NCBI GenBank assembly: GCA_021823905.1
Contig: JAKALX010000224.1
Location: forward strand, 1-6,395
Reading direction: 5' to 3'
Source of the DNA: Chloroflexota bacterium
GTDB lineage: Bacteria; Chloroflexota; Dehalococcoidia; Tepidiformales; Tepidiformaceae
DNA length: 6,395 bases
Notes under the pieces: model-generated
Told to the model about the DNA's origin: nothing
Seen by the model: the letters and a program-made list of their open reading frames with translations, nothing else
Databases searched by the model: none
Position numbers and translations under genes: made by a program
Shown: in pieces, positions 1 through 5,348 of the stretch
How positions within the stretch are numbered: the first letter of the stretch is position 1
Layout of the letters: the number at the start of each line of letters is the position of its first letter

Positions 1-786
1 GTCGAGCAGCGCGGTATCGCCGGAACGCTTCGAAAGCTTCTTGTGGTCGGGCCCGAGGATGAGGGGAAGGTGCACCCACTGTGGCGGCTCCCAGCCGAGC
101 GCCTCGTAGAGCTGGATGTGCTTGGGCGCGCTCGAGATCCACTCGTCGCCGCGGATCGCGTGCGTGATCTCCATCTCGGTGTCATCCACAACCACGCCGA
201 GGTGGTACGTGGGATAGCCGTCGGCCTTGAGCGCGACGAAGTCGTCCTGGAGCGCGTTCTCGAAAACGATGCGGCCGCGCACCAGGTCGTCGAGGACGGT
301 CTGGCCGTCGCGGCGCATCTTGAAGCGGACGACGAACTTCTCCCGTCCGGCACGCCGCTCTGATTCGTCCGCCGGGATGTCGCGGCAGAGGCCGTCATAG
401 CCGGGTGGCCGTTTGGCCGCCGCCTGGGCCGCGCGCATCTGGTCGAGCCGCTCCGGCGTGCAAAAGCAGCGGTACGCCTTGCCTCGGTGGATCAGCGTCT
501 TCGCCGAGTTCTGGTAGAGCGCCAGCCGCTGCGACTGGAAGTACGGCGCGTGCGGGCCGCCGATCTCCGGGCCCTCGTCCCAGTCGATGCCGAGCCAGCG
601 CAGGCTCTCCATGATCGCCTCGACCGACGTCTCCTGGAGGCGATTCCGGTCGGTGTCCTCGATGCGCAGGAGGAACTGCCCGCCATTGGCCCTGGCGAAC
701 GCCCAGCTGAAAAGCGCCGAGCGGATGTTGCCGACGTGTGGGTCGCCGGTGGGCGAAGGTGCGTAGCGTGTGCGAACGGGTTTCAA
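1..786 (-). CDS. gltX: Glutamyl-tRNA synthetase, N-terminal part (runs off left edge)
   Basis: This is a class I aminoacyl-tRNA synthetase that charges tRNA(Glu) (or tRNA(Gln) as well, in organisms using the amidotransferase route) with glutamate in the cytosol. The 262 residues present cover the Rossmann catalytic core. PSPTG is at residues 10-14, followed by HVGN (17-20), the HIGH-motif equivalent. A CFC motif (107-109) and YDGLC (130-134) lie in the connective insertion, in the arrangement of zinc-binding GluRS, although the position after Cys-Arg is Asp rather than the His of the E. coli site. HAIRGDEW follows at about 208-215, and the KMSKS-type loop KLSKR is at 250-254. The anticodon-binding half lies outside the window. 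The start is uncertain. I chose TTG at 786-784 (MKPVRTRYAPSPTG), which matches usual GluRS N-termini. GTG at 798-796 would add four residues. An in-frame TGA lies just upstream at 804-802. Neither start has a Shine-Dalgarno site, because the upstream DNA is a heptamer repeat. The family call is very secure. Confidence 0.96.
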   Translation of the reverse strand, partial: MKPVRTRYAPSPTGDPHVGNIRSALFSWAFARANGGQFLLRIEDTDRNRLQETSVEAIMESLRWLGIDWDEGPEIGGPHAPYFQSQRLALYQNSAKTLIHRGKAYRCFCTPERLDQMRAAQAAAKRPPGYDGLCRDIPADESERRAGREKFVVRFKMRRDGQTVLDDLVRGRIVFENALQDDFVALKADGYPTYHLGVVVDDTEMEITHAIRGDEWISSAPKHIQLYEALGWEPPQWVHLPLILGPDHKKLSKRSGDTALLD

Positions 787-817
787 TTCACGATTCACGA
801 TTCACGATTCACGATTC
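786..817. repeat. Tandem 7-bp repeat (ATTCACG x 4.5) abutting the gltX start
   Basis: Four perfect ATTCACG units on the plus strand (786-792, 793-799, 800-806, 807-813) are followed by a partial ATTC. Read on the minus strand they are CGTGAAT units that run directly into gltX. The TTG start begins at the first base of the array, and the alternative GTG start lies inside it. The frame shift contributed by each 7-bp unit means that an in-frame TGA occurs within the repeat. No inverted partner of this array is present nearby. Similar heptamer tandem repeats are known in some bacteria, for example the STRR sequences of cyanobacteria. No kinship to those is claimed. Confidence 0.93.
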
Positions 818-847
818 GGGCAGCATGGCCGGCGAACGTGTAGACCA

Positions 848-853
848 AGGCTA
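848..853 (-). promoter_or_regulatory. Possible -10 box for gltX
   Basis: TAGCCT on the minus strand fits the TAnnCT pattern seen before other genes in this window. If it is used, transcription would start near 841 and the heptamer array would form part of a leader of about 40-55 nt. No convincing -35 hexamer is present. A short palindrome, CTCGG-GG-CCGAG (858-869), lies just upstream. This is a weak call based on pattern only. Confidence 0.22.
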
Positions 854-925
854 TCTTCTCGGGGCCGAGCAAGCGACCGGTGCTCGCGCCGGCCCGTTCG
901 ATCCGGAGCGTCAGTGCATGACGCG

Positions 926-943
926 CGTTCCGCCGGGGGAACG
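926..943 (-). terminator. Small hairpin just after the CZB gene
   Basis: CGTTCC and GGAACG form a 6-bp perfect stem around a 6-nt GC loop, seven nucleotides past the stop codon of the CZB gene. It is well placed for a transcript end, but no T-tract follows on the minus strand, so an intrinsic terminator is not established. The rest of the gap between the CZB gene and gltX shows no gene. Confidence 0.2.
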
Positions 944-949
944 GCGGCC

Positions 950-1342
950 TCAGGCTGCCGGGCCGCTTACTTCGGCGTCGAGTTCGCCAGCGCCGGCGGC
1001 TTCCGCGTAGCGCGAGAGTGCGACCAGGAGCACGGCGGACCACTGGCCGTATTGCGTGCCAATCGCCATCGAGTGGACCGCTTCCCGGATCCGCCCGGCC
1101 AACGCCAGCGCCAGCACCTGCGCGGCGGCCCGATGGAACTCGCCATGGACATCGCGGAGCATCTTCAATGCCGTTGGATTCAGATCCGCCTTGGCCATCG
1201 CCGCAAGCCAGAGGCCAAGGAGGCAACGGTTGTCGGCGCGCACGGCCTCGACCTGCAGGTCGCCACCACCTTCACGCACGGTGTGCTCGAAGGTGGTCCT
1301 CCACTCCTCATGGGCCGCGATGGCCTGCTCGAACGAGTTCAC
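950..1342 (-). CDS. Stand-alone CZB (chemoreceptor zinc-binding) domain protein
   Basis: This 130-residue protein carries the full CZB signature. His11 is in H-x2-W (11-14), Cys40 is in C-x-L-G-x-W (40-45), and His66 and His70 are in H-x3-H. These are the three His and one Cys that bind zinc in the four-helix CZB fold of chemoreceptors such as TlpD and of the diguanylate cyclase DgcZ. The tail (71-115) is helical and ends with GQWSAVLLVALSRY, which resembles the last helix of the domain. Nothing else is fused to it: there is no methyl-accepting, GGDEF or membrane segment. It should therefore be a soluble zinc-binding or redox-sensing module (for example for hypochlorite or zinc) that acts through an unseen partner, or a small metal-buffering protein. 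The GTG start is supported by GGAGG five nucleotides upstream. No chemotaxis or signalling gene is nearby to suggest its target. The domain call is firm and the role is unknown. Confidence 0.85.
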   Translation of the reverse strand: MNSFEQAIAAHEEWRTTFEHTVREGGGDLQVEAVRADNRCLLGLWLAAMAKADLNPTALKMLRDVHGEFHRAAAQVLALALAGRIREAVHSMAIGTQYGQWSAVLLVALSRYAEAAGAGELDAEVSGPAA

Positions 1343-1346
1343 GGCG

Positions 1347-1375
1347 CCTCCGCACGGGCTTGAATCTTGAGCCTA
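1347..1375 (-). promoter_or_regulatory. CZB gene ribosome-binding site and possible -10 box
   Basis: On the minus strand GGAGG (1351-1347) lies 4-5 nt before the GTG start and decides it. Upstream, TAGGCT (1375-1370) fits the TAnnCT pattern of the neighbouring genes and would give a short leader of about 20 nt. No clear -35 is present, though TTGGC-AACGTTC-GCCA (1403-1389) is a small inverted repeat upstream. The ribosome-binding site is solid and the promoter is a guess. Confidence 0.4.
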
Positions 1376-1425
1376 AGCGGGTCAGGCCTGGCGAACGTTG
1401 CCAAACGATGACAAATTCGTCCCCC

Positions 1426-1452
1426 TGCCTGGTAGCGCAGTGAATCCAGGCA
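1426..1452 (-). terminator. Hairpin downstream of the pseudouridine synthase gene
   Basis: TGCCTGG and CCAGGCA form a 7-bp perfect inverted repeat with a 13-nt loop, 39 nt past the stop codon of the RluA-family gene. It is a plausible end for the pncC-lspA-rluD transcript. On the minus strand it is followed by a G-run and AATTT, not a real T-tract, so it is at best a weak intrinsic terminator. Confidence 0.3.
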
Positions 1453-1490
1453 CGGCGCGGCCGTCCAGAAGCGACGGAGGATGTCAGGGT

Positions 1491-2450
1491 TCAGCGTTCG
1501 AGGCTGGCTGGCACCGGCTCGACGTACTGGAGGGCCGTCTGCTCGAAGCCGAGCGAGCGAACCATCGCGCGGAAATCCGAGGGCAGCGGCGCCGTCACCG
1601 TCAGCGTGCCGCCCAGCGGGTGCGGAACCTCGATCCGCCACGCGTGCAGCATCTGCCGGCCCTCGCCTCGCTTTCCGTACACACGATCGAAGAGCACCGG
1701 GCAGTTGATCGCGGCCAGGTGCACGCGGATCTGGTGGGTTCTGCCTGTCTCGGGATGGAGCACGAGGAGCGCGTGGTCGCTGTCGCTCGCAACGACCTCG
1801 TAGGCCGTACGGGACTCGCGCCCGCGCATCGTAATCGCCATCTTTGTGCGGTCCCCGGGGTGCCGCGCGATGCCCGCGTCGATCATGGCCTTCGCCCGGT
1901 CGGGGACCCCGTGGGTCAGTGCCAGGTAGGTCTTGCGCGTCGTCCGCGCTTCGAACGCGGCGCTGAGCGACACCTGCGCGGCGGGCGTCTTCGCCAGCAG
2001 GAGGACGCCGCTCGTGTCCTTGTCGAGCCGGTGAACGATGCACGGCCGCTCGCTGTCGAACTGGCCGGCCGCGGGCCCGAGCCGCTCGAGCATCCAGAGC
2101 GCGACCGACGGCGCGGTGTCGCCGGGTGCGCCGTGCACGACGAGCCCCGCCGGCTTGTCGATCACAAGCATCACGTCGTCCTCGTATAGCACCGAGAGCT
2201 CGAAATCCTGCGGGACAACCGTATGCTCGACCACCGGCAGCTCGAGCGTGAGCGTCGTGCCTTCTCGGACGCGCGCGGACTTTCGCGCCGGCTCGCCGTT
2301 GACGCGCGCGTAGCCACCGTCGATCAGGCGCTGGATGCGGGCGCGGCTGAGGTCGGGGAACGACTCGGCGAGGAGCGCGTCGATGCGCCCGTCGTGGCCG
2401 GCTACGAGCTCGCGGGAGCTGCTTTCGAGGGTTCGCGAAGCATCGCCCAT
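1491..2450 (-). CDS. rluD: RluA/RluD-family 23S rRNA pseudouridine synthase
   Basis: This 319-residue enzyme converts specific uridines in large-subunit rRNA to pseudouridine. An S4 RNA-binding domain occupies about residues 18-72 (SRARIQRLIDGGYARVNG, then VREG). The catalytic domain begins at about 85 with LYEDDVMLVIDKPAGLVVH. HRLDKDTSG (140-148) is the RluA-family motif II, with Asp143 as the nucleophile. GRTHQIRVHL (236-245) is the conserved RNA-contact motif, and HPLGG lies close to the C-terminus. Length and S4-plus-catalytic order match RluD (positions 1911/1915/1917 in E. coli numbering), but RluC and other members share this plan, so target uridines are inferred. The ATG at 2450 is the first usable start before the S4 domain. 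It lies inside the last codons of lspA, giving a 49-nt overlap that implies translation coupled to lspA. The next gene upstream is lspA, a pairing seen in many bacteria. Confidence 0.93.
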   Translation of the reverse strand: MGDASRTLESSSRELVAGHDGRIDALLAESFPDLSRARIQRLIDGGYARVNGEPARKSARVREGTTLTLELPVVEHTVVPQDFELSVLYEDDVMLVIDKPAGLVVHGAPGDTAPSVALWMLERLGPAAGQFDSERPCIVHRLDKDTSGVLLLAKTPAAQVSLSAAFEARTTRKTYLALTHGVPDRAKAMIDAGIARHPGDRTKMAITMRGRESRTAYEVVASDSDHALLVLHPETGRTHQIRVHLAAINCPVLFDRVYGKRGEGRQMLHAWRIEVPHPLGGTLTVTAPLPSDFRAMVRSLGFEQTALQYVEPVPASLER

Positions 2451-2935
2451 ATCAGGAGCACCACTCCGATGGAGATCGCCGAATCGGCGACGTTGAACGC
2501 TGGCCAGTGCGGCACCTGGAGGAAGTCGACGACGTTGCCGTTGAACAGCCGGTCGATCAGGTTCCCCACGGCGCCACCGAACATGAGCGCGAGACCGGCC
2601 CGCATCAGGGGATGCGCGAAACCGGGGTTGAACAGATAGACCAGGATCGCGGCCATCCCAATGAGACTGGTCACCACCAGCAACGGCCCCGCATTCTGCA
2701 GGATGCCGAACGCGGCGCCCGTATTTCGATAGTGGACGATGCGCAGCGGCCAGGACGGATCGGGCCACGCGTCACCACGAGCAACGGTCTGGCGGATGAG
2801 CCACTTCGAAAGCTGGTCGAGGACCACGACGAGCGCCGCGAGGGTGAGGAACCAGGCATCCCGGGGCCGGACCGTGAGCCGCGGCAGCGACAACCGGCGC
2901 GCGCTTCGGCTTGTCGCGTCTTCCATGCCCTCCAT
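2402..2935 (-). CDS. lspA: Lipoprotein signal peptidase (signal peptidase II)
   Basis: This inner-membrane aspartyl protease cleaves the signal peptide of diacylglyceryl-modified prolipoproteins. It has 177 residues. An Arg-rich N-terminal tail of about 27 residues precedes four membrane segments at about 28-47 (with the conserved LDQLSKW at 39-45), 83-102, 109-126 and 150-166. The family motifs RNTGAAFG (70-77), GGAVGNLIDR (120-129, catalytic Asp128) and VVDF...FNVADSAISIG (135-157, catalytic Asp151) are all intact. Two in-frame ATGs are possible, at 2935 and 2926. Neither has a well-spaced ribosome-binding site, so the start could be three residues shorter. It sits 56 nt behind pncC, and its 3' end overlaps rluD, which suggests a three-gene transcript. 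The open frame upstream of 2935 continues through other genes but carries no start codon or lspA-like sequence nearby. Function is secure. Confidence 0.96.
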   Translation of the reverse strand: MEGMEDATSRSARRLSLPRLTVRPRDAWFLTLAALVVVLDQLSKWLIRQTVARGDAWPDPSWPLRIVHYRNTGAAFGILQNAGPLLVVTSLIGMAAILVYLFNPGFAHPLMRAGLALMFGGAVGNLIDRLFNGNVVDFLQVPHWPAFNVADSAISIGVVLLIWAMLREPSKAAPASS

Positions 2936-2991
2936 CCTACGCGATGGACTGGCTCCGGTCGCCGCAATCGCCGAAAGCCTGCTTTCTCCTG

Positions 2992-3495
2992 CTACCCGAG
3001 CGCGGCCAGGAGCAGCGTCAGCGCCTCCTGGCTGATCTGACGCATCACCTCGACGCGTGTTCCGGGGAGCAACACCTCCCGCGCATTCGTGCCGGAGGGC
3101 CCGGAGACGGCAATGGCCACGCTGCCCACCGGTTTCGGCGAACGCCGGCTGCCCTGCGGACCAGCGATGCCGCTCTCCGCGATGGCCCAGGCGGCGCCAG
3201 TCGCCCGCCGCATCGCTTCGGCGGTGGCGCTCACCCACTCCGGGCTGACGGCGCCATGCGTCCGCGCGATCTCGCGATCGAGCCCGAGCTGCTCCCACTT
3301 GTGCGCCCCGGAATAGGGCACGAGTCCGCCGTCGAACCACTGCGACGCGCCGGGGACGCTCAGGATGCGAGCGGAGATCAGGCCGCCCGCCGTCGTCTCC
3401 GAGATCGCGACCTTCTCGCCGCGAGCCAGCAGGCGCTCGCCCACCTGCCGCGCCAATACGTCGTCTTCGAGCGGGAACCCCGCCGGAACCTCCAT
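2992..3495 (-). CDS. pncC: CinA C-terminal / PncC-type nicotinamide-nucleotide amidohydrolase
   Basis: This 167-residue protein is the single-domain form of the CinA C-terminal family. Members deamidate NMN to nicotinate mononucleotide in pyridine-nucleotide salvage, in the cytosol. Visible family motifs are SETTAGGLIS (32-41), VPGASQWFDGG (47-57), YSGAHK (61-66), THGAVS, ESGIAGPQG and KPVGSV. Tyr61 and Lys66 align with conserved active-site residues. The position where most members have Ser (in A-E-S-C-T-G-G) is Thr34 here, so activity should not be assumed. The N-terminal CinA (MoaB-like) half is absent, as in E. coli PncC. The ATG start has AGGAGGG eight nucleotides upstream, the clearest ribosome-binding site in the window. 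The gene is divergent from the PhzF-family gene (80 nt between starts) and leads the lspA-rluD block. Confidence 0.88.
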   Translation of the reverse strand: MEVPAGFPLEDDVLARQVGERLLARGEKVAISETTAGGLISARILSVPGASQWFDGGLVPYSGAHKWEQLGLDREIARTHGAVSPEWVSATAEAMRRATGAAWAIAESGIAGPQGSRRSPKPVGSVAIAVSGPSGTNAREVLLPGTRVEVMRQISQEALTLLLAALG

Positions 3496-3503
3496 CTGCC
3501 GAT

Positions 3504-3525
3504 CCCTCCTGTGGCGCGCATTGTA
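3504..3525 (-). promoter_or_regulatory. pncC ribosome-binding site and -10 box
   Basis: On the minus strand TACAAT (3525-3520) is a near-consensus -10 hexamer. AGGAGGG (3510-3504) is a strong Shine-Dalgarno sequence eight nucleotides before the ATG. No good -35 hexamer is found 16-18 nt upstream. Transcription would begin around 3513, close to the ribosome-binding site. This is the likely promoter of pncC and probably of lspA and rluD. Confidence 0.45.
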
Positions 3526-3564
3526 GGGCGAAACGGGTCGATGCCATCGCGCGTCGCCGCCTGC

Positions 3565-3570
3565 TACGCT
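3565..3570 (+). promoter_or_regulatory. -10 box of a probable leaderless promoter (PhzF-family gene)
   Basis: TGCTACGCT ends five nucleotides before the ATG at 3576. TACGCT fits TAnnnT -10 hexamers, and this spacing would put the transcription start at or next to the A of ATG. No Shine-Dalgarno sequence is present. The same CTGCTACGCT decamer occurs before the next gene downstream. Confidence 0.5.
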
Positions 3571-3575
3571 GTCTC

Positions 3576-4466
3576 ATGGCCGAATACCAGATCAAGATCG
3601 TCGATGCCTTCACGACAGAGCGGTTTGCCGGGAATCCCTGCGGTGTCGTCACCCGCGCGGACGGACTCGACGACGCGCAGATGCAGCGCATCGCCCGCGA
3701 GATGAACCTGAGCGAGACGGCGTTCGTCTTTCCTTCGAAGGTCGCCACGTTCAAGGTCCGGTTCTTCACGCCGCGCGCCGAAATTCCACTTGCCGGGCAC
3801 CCAACGATCGCGACAATGCACGCGCTCGCCGAAGAGGGACGGATCGACCTTTCAGGAGGATCCACCCGCGTCACCCAGGAGCTCAAGGCCGGGGTGCTGC
3901 CGGTCGACCTCGCCCGCGACGCCGACGGGCTTGTGCGCGTAACGATGACGCAGGCGAAGCCCACGTTCGGCGCGATACTGGAGCGGAAGCCCCTGGCCGA
4001 GGCGCTCGGCCTCGAACTGGCAGACCTCCGCGCCGATGTTCCGCCACAGGTCGTCTCGACCGGGACACAGCAGGCGATGGTCCCGCTCGTGTCGCTCGAC
4101 GCGCTGCGCCGAGTCCGCCCCAACCTGTCGCGCCTGGGAGAACTCGAAAGTGCCAACGGCTACTTCGGCACGCACGTCTTCGCGCTGGAGGCGATCCAGG
4201 CGCCCCATCGCGCGCACTCGCGGCATTTCTCCGCAAAAGGAGGCATCGCCGAGGACCCGGTCACAGGCAGCGCCACCGGCGGCATGTCCGCGTACCTCTG
4301 GAAGCACGGCCTCCTCCGCGAGCCGCGCTATTCGGTCGAGCAGGGACATCCCATCGGCCGCCCCGGCGTGGTCGGCGTCGAGGTCGAAGCTGACGGAGCT
4401 GAGCCAACGACGGTGCGCATCGCGGGCAACGCGATCACGGTCCTGCGCGGCGCGATAGAGGCGTAG
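3576..4466 (+). CDS. PhzF-family epimerase/isomerase
   Basis: This 296-residue protein is of the PhzF family, a diaminopimelate-epimerase fold of two similar halves, and usual in length. Motifs seen are FAGNPCGVV (17-25), NLSETAFV (44-51) with Glu47 matching the catalytic Glu45 of PhzF, PLAGHPT (71-77) with His75, and EDPVTGSATG (226-235) with Asp227, the loop that closes the active site. The key acidic residues are intact, so it should be a working isomerase. Only a few family members, such as phenazine PhzF, have known substrates. No phenazine or other biosynthetic gene is nearby, so the substrate is unknown. Position 22 has a Cys in NPCGV. The ATG at 3576 lacks a Shine-Dalgarno site but has a -10-like box at leaderless spacing. 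It reads away from pncC and is followed 43 nt later by the SCO1664-family gene, which has its own promoter-like box. Confidence 0.92.
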   Translation: MAEYQIKIVDAFTTERFAGNPCGVVTRADGLDDAQMQRIAREMNLSETAFVFPSKVATFKVRFFTPRAEIPLAGHPTIATMHALAEEGRIDLSGGSTRVTQELKAGVLPVDLARDADGLVRVTMTQAKPTFGAILERKPLAEALGLELADLRADVPPQVVSTGTQQAMVPLVSLDALRRVRPNLSRLGELESANGYFGTHVFALEAIQAPHRAHSRHFSAKGGIAEDPVTGSATGGMSAYLWKHGLLREPRYSVEQGHPIGRPGVVGVEVEADGAEPTTVRIAGNAITVLRGAIEA

Positions 4467-4497
4467 CATCCTGACGAAGTTGGGTGGTCCGATCTGC

Positions 4498-4503
4498 TAC
4501 GCT
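4498..4503 (+). promoter_or_regulatory. -10 box of a probable leaderless promoter (SCO1664-family gene)
   Basis: CTGCTACGCT, identical over ten bases to the element before the PhzF-family gene, ends six nucleotides before the ATG at 4510. No ribosome-binding site separates it from the start. It favours the ATG at 4510 over the in-frame TTG at 4480, and suggests this gene is transcribed on its own rather than only by readthrough. Confidence 0.5.
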
Positions 4504-4509
4504 CGCCCG

Positions 4510-5244
4510 ATGGGAGAGGATCTGGGCTTCGACGAGGCTGAGCGCCTTCTCCGCGAGGCCGAGTTCCGCGACTGCCGCTCGCTCTGGTACTCGTCGAACT
4601 ACGTCTACGTTGCCCAGATGTGCGCCGACGGCGGCGCCCAGTTCGCCGCGGTCTACAAGCCTCTGCGCGGCGAAAACCCGCTCTGGGACTTTCCCGACGG
4701 CGAGCTCTACAAACGCGAAGCCGCGGCCTATGAGCTCTCGCGGCTGCTCGGCTGGCCGATGGTCCCGCCGACGATCGTGCGCGATGGACCGGAGGGGGTC
4801 GGCTCGCTCCAGTTGTACGTGCAACACGATCCCGAGCAGCACTTCTTCGTCCAACGCGAGAACGAGGAGCTCATCCCGCAGCTCAAGCGAATGTGCGTCT
4901 TCGATATCATCGCCAACAACGCCGACCGCAAGGGCGGGCACTGCCTGCTCGACGAAGGGGGACGAATCTGGGGCATCGACCACGGCCTCTGCTTCCATCC
5001 CCAGTACAAGTTGCGCAGCGTCATGTGGGACTGGGTCGGCGAGCCTATCGACGATGCGCTCCTCGCCGACGTCGAACAGGCGCTCGGACACCTCGAATCA
5101 GGCGCCGGCGAAGCGACCCCGCTGCTCGATCTCCTGCATCCCGGCGAGCCAGGCGCGCTGATCAAGCGCATGCGCAAGCTGCTCCAGGAAGGCGCCTTCC
5201 CACCGCCGGGCCCCAACCGCCACTACCCGTGGCCCCTCGTTTGA
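4510..5244 (+). CDS. SCO1664-family protein with PI3K/PI4K-like kinase motifs
   Basis: This 244-residue protein matches the pattern of the SCO1664 family (TIGR03843), known mainly from Actinobacteria and Chloroflexi and annotated as PI3/PI4-kinase-like. The likely N-lobe lysine is Lys50 in AVYKPLRGE, with Glu70 in KREAAAYELSRLLGW as a possible salt-bridge partner. The presumed catalytic segment is NNADRKGGH (136-144, Asp139), and the metal-binding segment is GIDHGLCFH (from residue 155, Asp157-His158-Gly159 in place of DFG). The C-terminus ends in a Pro-rich FPPPGPNRHYPWPLV. These motifs suggest an ATP-binding phosphotransferase, but whether it acts on protein, lipid or a small molecule is unknown. 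In actinobacteria the family often sits near mycothiol genes (mshC) and a phosphoglycerate-mutase-like gene. None of these is in this window. The gene converges on the HxlR gene, and its TGA is immediately followed by the heptamer inverted repeat. Confidence 0.87.
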   Translation: MGEDLGFDEAERLLREAEFRDCRSLWYSSNYVYVAQMCADGGAQFAAVYKPLRGENPLWDFPDGELYKREAAAYELSRLLGWPMVPPTIVRDGPEGVGSLQLYVQHDPEQHFFVQRENEELIPQLKRMCVFDIIANNADRKGGHCLLDEGGRIWGIDHGLCFHPQYKLRSVMWDWVGEPIDDALLADVEQALGHLESGAGEATPLLDLLHPGEPGALIKRMRKLLQEGAFPPPGPNRHYPWPLV

Positions 5245-5348
5245 ATTGCCGATTGGCGATTGCCGATTGCCGATTCTGGACCTTCGACCCGAGAGGGACT
5301 CGGACAGCAATGAGCCAAACAATCGGCAATCGGCAATCGGCAATCAGC
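5245..5348. repeat. Heptamer arrays in inverted orientation forming a long hairpin
   Basis: The left arm holds ATTGCCG, ATTGGCG, ATTGCCG, ATTGCCG and ATT (5245-5275). The right arm holds CAATCGG x3 plus CAATCAG (5320-5347), the reverse complement of the same unit. Bases 5248-5275 pair with 5321-5348 at 26 of 28 positions. The 45-nt loop contains a smaller stem, CCGAG-AGGGA-CTCGG (5289-5303). The structure fills the space between two convergent genes, starting right after the TGA of the SCO1664-family gene. Its last unit overlaps the stop codon of the HxlR gene (5346-5344). It could act as a two-way transcription terminator or be a small non-coding repeat element. There is no T-tract and no obvious target-site duplication. 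Confidence 0.93.

Noticed and set aside
718..740. HVGN in place of HIGH in GluRS as a defect
   Set aside because: Such HxGN/HxGG variants are normal in this synthetase family; the rest of the core is intact.
786..817. CRISPR array
   Set aside because: Units are 7 bp with no spacers, and no cas gene is present; the same holds for 5245-5348.
738..1363. Plus-strand frames across the gltX-CZB gap
   Set aside because: They pass through the heptamer array and are antisense to the CZB protein, whose zinc motif is complete.
1426..1452. tRNA-like piece (TGGTAGCGCAG resembles a D-arm)
   Set aside because: No acceptor stem, anticodon arm or GTTCGAATC-type T-loop lies at the required distances; the stretch is better read as a simple hairpin.
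2451..2768. N-terminal extension of the RluD frame
   Set aside because: It overlaps the lspA core in another frame and carries no recognisable domain; the ATG at 2450 gives a normal-length RluA-family protein.
2936..4156. Long minus-strand open frame continuous with lspA, reaching across pncC and the PhzF-family gene
   Set aside because: Only the part below 2935 codes for LspA. The upstream part is antisense to a well-supported PhzF-family gene and overlaps pncC in another frame; it is Ser/Arg-rich and unlike any family. High GC leaves spare frames open.
4435..5091. 218-residue minus-strand open frame opposite the SCO1664-family gene
   Set aside because: It mirrors the codon pattern of the real plus-strand gene and has no recognisable motif.
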